Assembly: GCA_037176845.1 (NCBI GenBank)
Contig: JAYKXP010000224.1
Location: 1-56,254 of the forward strand
Origin: Paramarasmius palmivorus
Lineage: Eukaryota; Basidiomycota; Agaricomycetes; Agaricales; Marasmiaceae
Direction of reading: 5' to 3'
DNA: 56,254 nucleotides
The position numbers and the translations under genes were made by a program. The notes below the pieces were generated by a model. That model saw nothing but the letters and a program-made list of their open reading frames with translations, made no database searches and was not told the origin of the DNA. This document shows, piece by piece, positions 9,909 through 20,700 of this stretch; position 1 is the first letter of the stretch, and the number at the start of each line of letters is the position of its first letter.

Positions 9909-10319
9909 TGTTAGAATTATTTATCCTTTTATGGTTTCATTTGATGATCTTTACTTTACATTGTTCATCTCTGATATTCGTATTCGTTCATCATTGTTCT
10001 ATACACTGACCGCACGGTTCCATGCTTCTTGCTGTTACTCCATTGCCTCGGTGTGGCATCTTCATTAGTACATATTCGTATTATGCTGTTGAACATTGGA
10101 CTATATAAACTGTACATATCTACTGTTGAATATCATCGTCTCTTGCTATTGTCTTGCACCAGTACTGCTAAACCCAGTCCCAAGGCTCTTCACAAGTCTT
10201 TCGATCACCAATCACTGTCCTTAGACCTTGCTGATTCGCTTAGGCGTCGATCACGGTCCGCTTGATTTGGCATCAAGTGTTAGGCGCTTCACCACTCGCT
10301 TAGATTATTGCTGCTAACA
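9909..10319 (+). repeat. Left LTR of the gag-only element
   Basis: 411 bp beginning TGTTAGAATT and ending TGCTAACA; no difference from the right LTR was seen in a base-by-base read. An open frame at 10029-10265 recurs in the other LTR and is not treated as a gene. Confidence 0.93.
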
Positions 10320-10331
10320 GGTTATGGGCCC
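10320..10331 (+). other. Primer-binding-type site of the gag-only element
   Basis: GGTTATGGGCCC directly abuts the left LTR. This is the position and style of Copia primer sites derived from a tRNA; the exact tRNA was not checked. Confidence 0.6.
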
Positions 10332-10482
10332 CGGTCCATACACTTGAATGTCAACAAAGCCAGGGGAGCAAAACCAAAGGACTACAAAGGAATCACCAAA
10401 GTTAATAAGAAGGAAAAGGCTTCTCAATTATAGGGAGTAGGAGCATCAGACACCAGACAACGACGAAGAAGATTATTACGAC

Positions 10483-12078
10483 ATGGCTTCCATATACAAA
10501 ACATTCTCAAAAATCACACAACTCATTCCATATGGGAAGGACCAGAATTGGGCATCATGGAAGTTTCGAATAGAAACTGCAGCAGAAGCAGTTGAATGCA
10601 GTGAACTGTTGGAGACAGTCACCAATTCCAGCAATGACAGGTCATTGAAATGGGCAATCATCAGCAAACTACCAAACAGCATAGTCCTCCGGTACAAGGA
10701 TGTAAAGTCAACTGCAGAACTATGGAAAGTGTTGAAAGGAGATTTTGATCAAAAGAATGCTTTGGTAGAAGCATATCTGTTTAGATCTCTCCATTTGCTT
10801 GTATGCAGGGATATAACAAGGGTGGATGAACATTTGGACAAGCTTCTTGAAATTCGCAGTATGATCATCAACAAAGGAGGAGAAGTCCCAGATGACCAGT
10901 TCATAAACATCATCATCACATCCATTCCAAAGCAACTTTCCACCATAACTGCTCTCTTTTCCATGGGCAGAACTGCAGGAAGAGACCTAAAGGTCAACGA
11001 GGTCATTTCCACTGTTAGAGCAAAAGCACAAGGCATGGCTCTACACTCAAGTAGAGATCAGGTCAACCAAGCCTCAAACCAAGGAAGAGGAATTGGTGGT
11101 AGTGTTCACCGCAACAGTGACGGCAGCATTACTTGCTACAAATGCCAACAGAAGGGGCATATTGCTCGATACTGCACTGGTCAGATAGCTGAAAAGGCCA
11201 ACACCTCAGTCCCCACCACTGTTCAGGAACCAAAGACAGAGATCACAGCTTTAGTTGGACTGGAACGGTTAGATTGGCAAAGTGATGCAGATACATGGTT
11301 GGCAAGAGTCACAACATGCCATACTCCAAAGGACAAACCCCCTACAGCAGCATTTCATGCTCATGTATCAGACAAGAGAGTGAAATTTGGTCAAGATGCA
11401 ACCAATCTGCCCAGTTCCACAAACAATACAAAGTCAGATTGGGATGATATGCCAGATGACCCATGGGACACTACTGAGGAAGAGGAACCACAAACAGAGA
11501 TAGATGAGGAAGAGCTTGCAGAGTTGGAACATGAGAATGGGGACAATGACAGGAGCTATATAGATGATGCCATTACCTGGGAGATGGTTCAAACTGGCAA
11601 CAACACAATGGACAACCCCCAGGACAAGAATAACAACTCCAAAGGTCCTGAAACACCCCAGAAAATCCAAAAGGCCAAAAAGCTGAGAAACAAAAAGCAG
11701 AAACAGGATGTAGCGCAGTGTTATCACCAACCACTTGATGGCATTGAATGCCTCAACATGGATGAAGTGAAGGCAGCTTATGCGTACCATCAAAATCCTC
11801 GTTTTGCCTTCGATGTCACCTTTCAAACACTCACTTGCTTGAAAGCTCATTCAATGCCAGGCGGATTGATTGTGTTGACTCGCCGATTCAACAAAATGCG
11901 TGCATTATCTTCCACAGGCAAGAAATTCCTAAAAGCAAAGAAAGAGCCGGATAAGCTGGGACCCATGGCAATCAAAGAAACATTGGAGGATTGGCTTACA
12001 AAAAGGATTGTCTTCAGCAAAAGGTCAAACGCTTCGCAAGTTGCAAGCAACTATGCTCGGTTTGCAGGGGAGTGTTAG
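10483..12078 (+). CDS. gag: Gag polyprotein of Copia type, no pol
   Basis: 531 residues from an ATG 163 bp after the left LTR to a TAG inside the right LTR. The first ~180 residues match the UBN2/retrotran_gag_2 pattern (WASWKFRIET, ELWKVLKGDF, then helices with LDKLLEIRSMI). A CCHC knuckle CYKCQQKGHIARYC lies near residue 219. The second half is not a protease or integrase: it is acidic (EEEEPQTEIDEEELAELE), then Lys-rich, then a globular-looking C-terminus with FDVTFQTLTCLKAH. The intact frame fits a functional Gag retained by a non-autonomous element; the C-terminal domain is unrecognised. Confidence 0.88.
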   Translation: MASIYKTFSKITQLIPYGKDQNWASWKFRIETAAEAVECSELLETVTNSSNDRSLKWAIISKLPNSIVLRYKDVKSTAELWKVLKGDFDQKNALVEAYLFRSLHLLVCRDITRVDEHLDKLLEIRSMIINKGGEVPDDQFINIIITSIPKQLSTITALFSMGRTAGRDLKVNEVISTVRAKAQGMALHSSRDQVNQASNQGRGIGGSVHRNSDGSITCYKCQQKGHIARYCTGQIAEKANTSVPTTVQEPKTEITALVGLERLDWQSDADTWLARVTTCHTPKDKPPTAAFHAHVSDKRVKFGQDATNLPSSTNNTKSDWDDMPDDPWDTTEEEEPQTEIDEEELAELEHENGDNDRSYIDDAITWEMVQTGNNTMDNPQDKNNNSKGPETPQKIQKAKKLRNKKQKQDVAQCYHQPLDGIECLNMDEVKAAYAYHQNPRFAFDVTFQTLTCLKAHSMPGGLIVLTRRFNKMRALSSTGKKFLKAKKEPDKLGPMAIKETLEDWLTKRIVFSKRSNASQVASNYARFAGEC

Positions 12079-12483
12079 AATTATTTATCCTTTTATGGTT
12101 TCATTTGATGATCTTTACTTTACATTGTTCATCTCTGATATTCGTATTCGTTCATCATTGTTCTATACACTGACCGCACGGTTCCATGCTTCTTGCTGTT
12201 ACTCCATTGCCTCGGTGTGGCATCTTCATTAGTACATATTCGTATTATGCTGTTGAACATTGGACTATATAAACTGTACATATCTACTGTTGAATATCAT
12301 CGTCTCTTGCTATTGTCTTGCACCAGTACTGCTAAACCCAGTCCCAAGGCTCTTCACAAGTCTTTCGATCACCAATCACTGTCCTTAGACCTTGCTGATT
12401 CGCTTAGGCGTCGATCACGGTCCGCTTGATTTGGCATCAAGTGTTAGGCGCTTCACCACTCGCTTAGATTATTGCTGCTAACA
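12073..12483 (+). repeat. Right LTR of the gag-only element
   Basis: Same 411 bp as the left LTR; the gag stop codon is formed by the TGTTAG start of this LTR. Confidence 0.93.
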
Positions 12484-12488
12484 CGATC

Positions 12489-13190
12489 TAGACCGAAACG
12501 CTTCGGATTCGTATCCGAGGAAGGTAGGCTCCATGCCCGTGTAGTTCTATATTATATTTTCTATGTCCTAGGACAGTCCTGGTACAGAATCCTATCTGTT
12601 TCCTGGTTATAGGACTATATGTCCCTCACTAGTGTCTGTACTAGCAGTAGGAATCCCAACTCGAAGCTCGAGGGATATTCCAATCGATATGGAAAGCTGT
12701 TAAGCCTCCATATGGTCCTCTTATCGATGACCCGGTTACTTGGACATTTCTAATCCTGGCAACTCTGCTCTCGAAGGTGACTCGCACCTCCAACTTCTAC
12801 CGTATTTGGTATATAGCTCTGATTCGTCCCCTAGGGCCCTTCTACGCTGTGGTAGTTGGTCCTCGTTCACTATCCCATCTCATATGTCCCATAGCGCGAG
12901 TATAGTGTAGCCATATGACCTACTAGGAAGTCTACCATGTACAGTAGCATGTCCTCGTAAGGTTCCAGCCTGGTAATAGAGTATAGATACGGTCTACAGG
13001 TTTCGACGCGTACCCTAGCACAATCATATAGGGCTAACAACGACATCAACGTCTATGCGTGCGCAGCTAGTATTCACTACGCAGTGCATGCCTATCTTAT
13101 TCTTCGTCATATGCACACTACTAGGTTCCTAGTAGTGCTACCAAGTCCATATAGTACTTAGTATGATGTACTAGTGCGATTCTGAACACA
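12489..13190 (-). repeat. Gypsy 5' LTR, distal part
   Basis: Resumes the CTAG/CATATG-rich composition after the insertion and ends TCTGAACACA. No gene is supported. The exact end (13190 or 13193) cannot be fixed without the other LTR. Confidence 0.55.
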
Positions 13191-13258
13191 ACAATTAGTG
13201 TCAAAATGACTGTTTTTTCAGCAATTTCGTTCTGGTACCCTCACAACGGATCTTTGGG

Positions 13259-13378
13259 TTGTTATTTTCTCTCTTTTCTCTCTCTCGTCTGGTGTTTTCG
13301 GTACTTTTGTGTCTCCTGTAGTTTGCACACTAGTATTCCCTTAGGTCTCGGAGTGGGCGAGCTTCGCTCGCCTCACTC
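13259..13378 (+). repeat. 120 bp hairpin-ended repeat, copy 1
   Basis: Begins TTGTTATTTTCTCTC and ends in an imperfect palindrome (13351-13378): GAGTGGGCGAGC, TTC loop, GCTCGCCTCACTC. Two more copies lie at 16252-16371 and 47904-48012. The 13191-13590 interval otherwise holds no supported gene. Confidence 0.85.
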
Positions 13379-13590
13379 AAACAAAAAGGAAATGTTGTCC
13401 CATGCATGCCCAGTGCCTAGTGAGGTCGCAGTCATTTACGAAAATGGAAACATCACGCTACGTCACATCCACATGCGCAATGCAACGTCGTCACACACAC
13501 TCTTAGTCTTCAACCACCATCTCCAGTCGTCACCAGGTATTTTACCGTTCGATATTCCTGACGATTGATATCTGACGATCCATTACAGAT

Positions 13591-14463
13591 ATGTCTCTCC
13601 CACTCGACAAGCGCAAACGTTCTACCGAGTCTCTCTTGCAGTGGTCCAAGAGACTCCGATTAGATTCGCAGCCAGAAGCTCTCACACCTGACCCATCCTC
13701 CACATCCATTCTCTGTGACCTTCAGGTTCTCGACAACCTCAAAAGGCATATTCCCCTATCCTTGTTCCTCGCAGAAGCCCAGAATATTCTCCAGTATCAA
13801 CATGATCAGGTCGTAGACGAAAACGATGTGCTCGTACCGACTCATACTCTATTTCCCCGTGAGAACCAACTCTCGCCAGAGCAATGGCTCTATGCGTACC
13901 CCAAGCTCATTCAGTTTGCGCGCTCCTCACGCAACGATGCCATATGGGCCGACTGGCTACAATGTCAGTATGACCATTTCCAACGCAATTGGATCGCTTT
14001 TGACTTTGTCAACATACAACTTGTGGACATCCAGTGCCGAAAACAGTATGCTCGAGATCCATGGGTCTTTGATGCTGCTTCACTTCAGGCCAAGCTTTCC
14101 CAGTCGGAACAGCAGTCGCTCCGCAAGCGCATAGACGCCCTAGAATCACAGTCTCTTTCCTCACAGTCCTTTCCAATTGGGCAAGCTGGACCTGGACACA
14201 ATCCAGTTTGCCTTCGATGCGCACGTCCTGGCCACCGAGCAGATTCCTGCGACCATACTTCCTTTCCCGACGGCTCCCCTGTCATGTGTCGCTGGCATGG
14301 CCAAGGCCTCCTTGCCAACGAGCAAAGGATTTGCACAGAATGGAATGCGACGGGAAACTGCAAACAACACTCTGCTGCAATCGCTCATCTCTGCTCATGG
14401 TGTCTGTCCTCTGAGCACCACACATTCACCCAGAGTTGCCGTAGATTCCCCTCTCCGCAATAA
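13591..14463 (+). CDS. DIRS-like Gag protein
   Basis: 290 residues from an ATG 212 bp after repeat copy 1. The N-terminus is basic (LDKRKRSTES). A CCHC knuckle CLRCARPGHRADSC is followed by a Cys/His cluster ending CSWCLSSEHHTFTQSC, a layout I associate with agaricomycete DIRS-type Gag proteins. The RT frame begins next to its stop, in another frame, so the two may be joined by splicing or frameshifting. Frame is open throughout. Confidence 0.65.
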   Translation: MSLPLDKRKRSTESLLQWSKRLRLDSQPEALTPDPSSTSILCDLQVLDNLKRHIPLSLFLAEAQNILQYQHDQVVDENDVLVPTHTLFPRENQLSPEQWLYAYPKLIQFARSSRNDAIWADWLQCQYDHFQRNWIAFDFVNIQLVDIQCRKQYARDPWVFDAASLQAKLSQSEQQSLRKRIDALESQSLSSQSFPIGQAGPGHNPVCLRCARPGHRADSCDHTSFPDGSPVMCRWHGQGLLANEQRICTEWNATGNCKQHSAAIAHLCSWCLSSEHHTFTQSCRRFPSPQ

Positions 14464-14464
14464 A

Positions 14465-16243
14465 GTCGCTTCACCCTATTCCGTATCCTCGTTCAGGGCT
14501 CTTTTATCGAAATTCCCACATCTCTCACGTCGACACTCTTCTCTTTTAAGCAGTTTGTCGGACGGTTTCCTCATGGGAAACTTTCCCATTCTCGACACGA
14601 CTATTATCATTCCCAATACTCTCAGACACCAGACCGACGCAAAACTCATCTCTATATACCTCTCTCAGGAAACAAAGGCGGGACGCATAGACGGCCCATT
14701 CACGGCTTCACAAATCAGAACTACTCTATCTTCACATTTTTTCTCTTCTCCTCTCGTTGTCACTACCCGGAACAGAAAACAACGCGTCTGCGTCGACTTG
14801 TCTGCACAGTCCCAGAATCACAGTTCCGTCAACTCGTATGCCAGCGGAGGCTGTTCTTCGTCCACGAATCAAAGGCTAGTAGCAGAGTTGGTGAGCGTCT
14901 CAAATCTATTATCCTATTCCTCTCATTGATACTATACAGGTACTGCTGGCTTGGTATCCTTATCCCTTATCCCTTATCCCTTATACCCCTTATCCAGATT
15001 TCACAGTTACCACCGGGAAGTCTTGCCACGACCATCGACATTCAATCGTTTCACTGCACGTTACCCATCCATCCCCAACACAAGCCATGGTTCGTCGTAC
15101 AAGGCAAGATAGGCGAATTCTACATTCAGCACTCTATTCCTTTTGGTGCCCGTCTCGCCGAGAGCCATGCCTCTCAGATTACAGACGCATTAATTGATAT
15201 TTGGAAAGAACACGGCGTCGGTCCCGTTGCCAAGTGTTCCGACGATTTACTTGTCCTCTGTCGCCCCATATCTGGAGACGGGACATTAGTGTCGCCTTAC
15301 GTCTACCAATATGACCGCCAACGCGTGCTGGATATCATCAAGGATCTTGGAGTACCATTCCACCCCCTCTCTATCAAAGGTATGCACCTCGTCATTCTCT
15401 GGCCTTGTCCTAGGCTGACCAAAACAATGCAAAGGAACCGACATGAGTCACTCTTGCGTGTACTATGGGCTCGACTGGCATCTACACAATTACACCGTTT
15501 CACTGCCAGAGTCCAAACGTCATGCGTATCTGGCCCTCGTACGCCAGTCTCTCGATAGGCCTACATCCTCTCGTCCCTCACTCGAACGACTACACAGTCT
15601 CTTGTCACAACTTACGTTCATCTATCCACTTGGCTCTTGCCGTTTGCCCTCACTGTCTGCAGATGTCTCTAAATTTTCTGCCGTTACAAGCTCATCGTTA
15701 CCGCTCTCTACCTCATCTCTTGATGATCTCTCATGGTGGTATTCGCAACTCTCTGTTCCTTGCTATGCCAAATCAATCAAGCCGCTTCCAAACCCTCAAG
15801 ACATCGGTATCGCTATTGATGCATCAACGTCATATGGGTTGGGGATTCTTATACAGGGCCAGTAGAGTTCATGGTCTCTTCAGCCGGGATGGGATGCAGA
15901 TGGCCGTGAAATCTCATGGCTGGAATGCGTGGCGCTCGAGATGCTCGTTTACGCTCTTGAGTTTCTCGGCCATTGTCGTCAGCATCTTGTCGTGCGATCT
16001 GACCACGAAGGTGTCATATCCGCGTTCATAAAGGGCAGATCACCCAATGTACACATCAACAACTTGTTCAAGTGGTTTTTCCCTGTGCTAAATGCTTGCC
16101 ATCTCTCCATCCGGCTCCAGTATGTTCAAACCGACGACAATCCAGCAGATGCCATTTCGCGAGGACTAGGTCCAGCAGATACATGTCAGCCATTACCATC
16201 GACACTCATCCCGGCCCTCTTACGTCCCTTCTTTAAACCTTGA
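14465..16243 (+). pseudogene. DIRS-like reverse transcriptase/RNase H, broken
   Basis: Spliced frames give fingers (GFLMGNFPIL), palm (IPFGARLAE), catalytic KCSDDLLVL, thumb (YYGLDWHLHNYTVSLPE) and an RNase H ending YVQTDDNPADAISRG, all typical of the DIRS order RT-RH. Introns with good borders lie at about 14891-14939 (GTGAGC) and 15380-15433 (GTATGC). A TAG at 15863-15865 replaces what the family has as Trp (GQ-stop-SSWSLQPGW). A CTTATCC-type microsatellite (14953-14994) sits in the RT coding region. No tyrosine recombinase or methylase follows; the repeat starts 9 bp after the stop. Confidence 0.75.
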
Positions 16244-16251
16244 CCCCCTTA

Positions 16252-16371
16252 TTGTTATTTTCTCTCTTTTCTCTCTCTCGTCTGGTGTTTTCGGTACTTT
16301 TGTGTCTCCTGTAGTTTGCGCACTAGTATTCCCTTAGGTCTTGGAGCGGGCGAGCTTTGCTCGCCTCGCTC
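16252..16371 (+). repeat. 120 bp hairpin-ended repeat, copy 2
   Basis: Nearly the same as copy 1. The terminal palindrome is GAGCGGGCGAGC, TTT loop, GCTCGCCTCGCTC (16344-16371); the substitutions relative to copy 1 keep the arms paired. Confidence 0.85.
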
Positions 16372-16565
16372 CTCACTCCACCCACTAGTAGAGTTGTCCG
16401 ACTCTACAAGCTACTGTATTGACTTGTAAATATCATGCTATGCAATGTTCTCAATTGTGTTCAAAAATGGCCTCATGCGACACGTGACCTGTTCATCATT
16501 GGAATTCAACGATGGACGTGACGCGCGTAACGCTCTCAACTCAATCCTCTTGACGCGCCTCTACA

Positions 16566-17557
16566 ATGATCAACAAATTGGCCGACGAAATACTTCTTGA
16601 AATTGCCTACCTCTTACCCAACAAAGATATCTCTTCTTTATCCATGACCACCAAGTCTCTTTCTGCTGTTTGCAGTGCCCTGTTTGCAAACATTACACTC
16701 CCTCTCGCGCACCGATCACACGCAGTACAAGACCATTGCTGTGCATGTCATGCCGACTCCATTTGCCCTCCCAGTCTCTCCCAATCAGACGTAGCTTCAT
16801 TCATACGCACCCTCACAATAAACACAAATTTCGACACATTCGCACATGCCAGTGCAGTCACCGACAGCCTTCTTTTTTTCCTACAGATTCCCGATTCCCA
16901 AATTCGCAACCTTCAATCCATCACCATTACTGGGTACCTACCATTCCGTCATCTTGTAGACCCACTCACCACCTTTTTGATTGAGAATGGATGCATTCTT
17001 CGTTCCATCACAATCAAAGGAAATCTTGAACCGGATGATCTATCAGTCCTATTTTCACAAGCTGCTCCAGCGCTCGTGTCGCTACAGAATTGTAGCATTC
17101 AACTCGACGCGCAATTTCCATTATCAATCTTTGATTCCATTACGGCCCTCCAAACACTCGACATCTCATCTTTTCCTGACGCCACACTACCAGCTCCCAC
17201 TTTTGACGGGAATCTCTCTTCTCTAAAGGAGCTCGCTATAGACTTGGGAACATTGGCACATTGCGCCTCTGTATTTCCTCACCTTGATCGTTTGACCAAG
17301 CTGAACATTACCCTTGATAGACGTGGTGAGCTATTCCTTGTGTCTATGCGACTTGTCTAATATCCTTTCAGCCACCGCTTTTGCCATACAGATCTCTCAA
17401 AGCCAATCGTGGCTCGCAGCACTACCTCCCATTCACTTTTCCATCACATATCCTTTGCGTATTAGTGCTTACGACTATCAGTTGTCGCACTACTCTACCA
17501 CTACCTTGCAGCTCATCGACATTGTCACACACATCCAATCGCTTTCCCTCGTCGATA
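16566..17557 (+). pseudogene. F-box/LRR protein, 5' part, interrupted by the CACTA-type transposon
   Basis: Exon 1 (16566-17325) starts MINKLADEILLEIAYLLPNK, an F-box signature, and continues with leucine-rich segments (ITALQTLDISSFPD). The intron 17326-17371 has GTGAGC/TTTCAG borders and exon 2 is cut at 17557. Joined to 29706-30025 with one ATA duplication the coding length is 760+186+320 = 1,266 bases, exactly 422 codons with no internal stop. F-box/LRR proteins act as substrate adaptors of SCF ubiquitin ligases (family knowledge). The insertion is the only visible lesion. Confidence 0.85.
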
Positions 17558-17585
17558 CACGGATGGCGAAATCCGGAGGAGGCAA
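17558..17585 (+). repeat. Left terminal inverted repeat of the CACTA-type element
   Basis: CACGGATGGCGAAATCC followed by GGAGGAGGCAA. It pairs with the right end at 26 of 28 positions. Reading through it from the F-box exon gives a spurious coding extension. Confidence 0.88.
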
Positions 17586-17799
17586 CTTTTGCCCCGCTGC
17601 CGAAGGAGGTGTCGAAGGAGGTGCATTTTTCCCGCGCAAACTTGTCCGATAATCAGTACCTACCAAATATAGTATTTCATATCAATAAAAGCTCCAACTC
17701 GTGGTTGCGTTAAGGTGTCCGTTCAACATCCTACTGCAATGAGGTGCGAATTCAGGTTCGCTGCGCATAGGGCCAGAAATTAAACTACTTGATAGGAAA

Positions 17800-20700
17800 G
17801 TAATTTGCACATGCCCCGACTGCCTGCCTGGCAGAGAGATCAGTGCTCGGACACGCTGGGAACACGAGAAAAAGTATCGAAATGCTCTCGCTGAGGAGCA
17901 GTATCAGGCAGATCAAGATTCAGATAGTGGGGGTTCAGATGCAAGTGGGCTAAATTCTGCGGAAGAGCATGCAGATGATCATGAAGTGCGGGCAAAGATA
18001 ATAGGCAAGTGGTACTAACTTCGGTCGCAGCTAGCTTAGATCTGAATTTATCTGCAGATAATGGTTTCCAGCAGATACGCAGTGCTGCCCTATACCTTGC
18101 TGCATGGCTTAACCTCTGTGCGGGGGCGAGTCGTACAACCACCAACATTCTACTTGTTACCCTTCGATTGATCCTGGGAGCAGCATTCGGGCTGTTTTCA
18201 GCCATTCTGCTTTCGTATGGACATCAAATCAAGCTCTCCCCTCCTAACATCCCTGTGGACATTCGGTCTGTTTATGCTCAATTGGGTATCAACCCAGATA
18301 TCTCACGAGCAATCTGCTGTCCAAAGTGCTTCAAGTTATGGCATGGGCCAATTGAGCAGGTGCCAGAATTCTGCGATCATAGAGCAACAAGAAGGTCTCG
18401 AGCATGTGGAGAAAGAGTCAAGACATTCCAGCGCACCCGAAAGGGAAGGAAGAGTATTCCTGTGCGGCAGTACAGTACTCAATCATTCAACTCTTGGCTT
18501 CACTTCTTCCTCTCACGGCCAGGAATCGAGGACCTTATTGACAGGTCATATCTCCACTATCCAATCCCAGGTGGGGTGATGCGGAGTCTATGGGAAAGTC
18601 CAGCTTGGTACAGTGTCAATGACTTTCCAAAGCGCAGGGGTCACCTAATCTTTGGTCTCTATGTTGACTGGTTCAACCCCCTTACCAATCGAGTTGCTGG
18701 AAAGGTGATTTCTTGTGGCACTATATTCTTGTGCTGCATGAATCTTCCACCAGAGGTTCGATACCGCCCAGAAAACCTGTTTTTTGTGGGGTTAACACCA
18801 GGTCCCAATGCTCCAGATATTGTGACGATTTCGAATGTTCTTGAACCACTGGCAGAGACACTGCTGGAGTACTGGACTGGAAAGCAGATCCCAACCTACA
18901 ACTTTCCTGCTGGCATCATGATCCGTGTTGCAGCAGCCCTGCCTATTATCGCCGATCTTCAGGCCATTCGAAAACTTTCAGGTTTCCTAGGCCATAGTGC
19001 TAGCCAGTTTTGCTCTTGGTGCGAGTGCCCTCATGATGCATTAGATGGAACCATGTTTTCAGCTTCATGGGCACCAAAAACCAAAGAAGCAGTTCTGCAC
19101 GCTGCCCAGGAATGGAAGGAGGCTGAGACCAAGAAGCGTCGGGAGCAGCTTGAGAAGGAAAGTGGGGTTCGGTGGACAGCACTTTACAAGCTTCCATATT
19201 GGGATCCAACACATTGTGTTGTGCTAGGATTTTTGCACAATTGGCTTGAAGGCATTCTTCAAACGCATCTAAGAGATGCCTGGCGGATTGGTGCTCAGGA
19301 CGGAGAAGATGCCGGAAATAGTGGTGGAGAAGAGGAATGGTTAGAGTCAGTGTTCGACTCAGATCTCAGCTCAGATGTAGAGGAGCTTCAGGAAGAGTCT
19401 CGCGAAGCAGAGGCAGGTGCTTGGGCATCATTTATCGATGATCAGAATCAGGCTTCTGATATCGATATGCAAAGTTCTAGTGGAAGTGGGACAGTTACCC
19501 AGGTGATATCTCCACCGCGCACTCCTACTGCCACTGCCCATAGCACACTCTCAAGTCTCGCCAGCCATCTAGAGGATGCCCATGTGGAAGAGGATGTACT
19601 GGATGATCCTAATTCACCAGATGCTCTATTTGAGCTTCAGGATCCAGTGCCAACTGTAGCATTCTCATTCAGTGATGCTGAATTGGCTATCATTCGACAA
19701 TGCATAGCTGATATATCCCTCCCAACACATGTTGATAGGCCACCTCGCAATCTTGGGAACAAGCAGCATGGTCGGCTGAAAGCCTCAGATTATCTGACGC
19801 TGTTCTCACTTATTTTTCCCCTTATCATGCCTGAAATATGGTCTAAACCTGATGCGTGGGTGCAAGAATACCAGGAGGCGCTTCTCAACAACTTCCATCA
19901 GCTTGTCGCAGCTACAAACATCATCTCATCCTTTTCGACTACCTCTGCTGAAGCTGATCAATTTCATGCCTACTATACCAGCTATGGCAAATCACTGGTT
20001 GAATTGTTTCCCTATTGCAGTGTCAAGCCAAATCATCATTTTGCAATGCACAATGCCGACATGCTCAAGAACTGGGGTCCACTTGCTGAAATCAGCGAGT
20101 TTAGTGGAGAGCGAATCAATGGAGATTTCCAGAATATCAACACAAGCAGGCGAATGGGTAAGTTTCAATGTTTGCAGCATCTTTGGGTGGAGACTCATTC
20201 TGTGATAGGTGACTTAGACTTTACAATGCTGCGCCAAATGTGCCGCCAAGGGCGGTTAGAAGCAGCCATTCGGAATGCTCTTCCATCATCTACCAATCCA
20301 ATTCTTCAGCAGTTTGCTGCTGCTATCTTTCCTGAAGCTTCAGATCATCTACTTATGCACCGCACTTCAGGCCAAATATCACCTGAAGACGAAGCTAAAT
20401 TTCTCATGCATGCAGAAGACATTCCTCCAGACCACTACAGAGGGCTTCTTGAATATCTCCACTTTTTCGAGAGAGAATCATGGCGGCCTTATTGGGAATT
20501 GCCATATCCTCCAGGAGTCGCAGATCTCTCACCAGCTGCACATTTGCGCACTTCAATATTCTACGATCAGGCAACATACAGCTGCTTTCACTCGCATGAT
20601 GGCAATAGTGCTGTCTTATTTTTCCAGCCCAATTTCCAGCAGTGGCACACAGGCTTCATTCGCAACATCTATTGCCTTCCTATGAATGGGGCACTGCGAA

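Larger units (their letters stand above)
9909..12483 (+). mobile_element. Gag-only Copia-type LTR element, complete, recently inserted
   Basis: The two 411 bp LTRs (9909-10319 and 12073-12483) run TGTTAG ... CTAACA and appear identical throughout. The 5 bp direct duplication CGATC flanks them at 9904-9908 and 12484-12488. A primer-binding-type sequence GGTTATGGGCCC follows the left LTR, and a purine tract GCAGGGGAG precedes the right one. The only gene is a Gag; no protease, RT or integrase is present. It must therefore be moved by proteins of another Copia element. It lies inside the Gypsy LTR and is younger than that insertion. Confidence 0.93.
1..13190 (-). mobile_element. Ty3/Gypsy LTR retrotransposon, 3' end outside window, with a nested insertion
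   Basis: Read on the minus strand: near (5') LTR, primer-binding site, gag, an ORF2/protease frame, pol (RT, RNase H, integrase), then a 3' region holding a separate plus-strand spliced gene. The 3' LTR is not in the window, so the element continues left of base 1. The 5' LTR is interrupted by a Copia-type insertion at 9909-12483. The words CTAG and CATATG are unusually frequent in 1-9908 and 12489-13190 and scarce in the insert, which supports treating the two flanks as one element. The boundary at 13190 is inferred from TGTG at 8863 and CACA at 13187-13190. There is no chromodomain at the pol C-terminus, unlike the second Gypsy element. Confidence 0.8.
13259..16371 (+). mobile_element. DIRS-like retroelement remnant between two direct 120 bp repeats
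   Basis: Gag and RT/RNase H are bracketed by repeat copies 1 and 2 in direct orientation. Ordinary long LTRs, integrase and recombinase are absent. The repeats may be the element's own termini or separate insertions; no target duplication was found. Confidence 0.5.

Noticed and set aside
10029..12429. Two copies of a 78-residue ORF (10029-10265 and 12193-12429)
   Set aside because: They are the same stretch of the two LTRs of the gag-only element, not genes.
13206..13568. A 120-codon plus-strand ORF across repeat copy 1
   Set aside because: It crosses the repeat and the DIRS leader, and the same repeat is read in frame fortuitously in copies 2 and 3; no protein signature.
16252..16371. Helitron end (hairpin followed by CTAG near copy 2)
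   Set aside because: Only copy 2 has a nearby CTAG; copies 1 and 3 do not, and no Rep/helicase gene is present.
17558..17652. Extension of the F-box/LRR reading frame with a Gly-rich tail (MAKSGGGNF)
   Set aside because: It is read-through into the transposon TIR; the true continuation is at 29706.
18009..18060. Start of the transposase at 18009
   Set aside because: That codon is GTG, not ATG, and CTCPDC-type Tnp2 sequence lies upstream, so the gene begins earlier.
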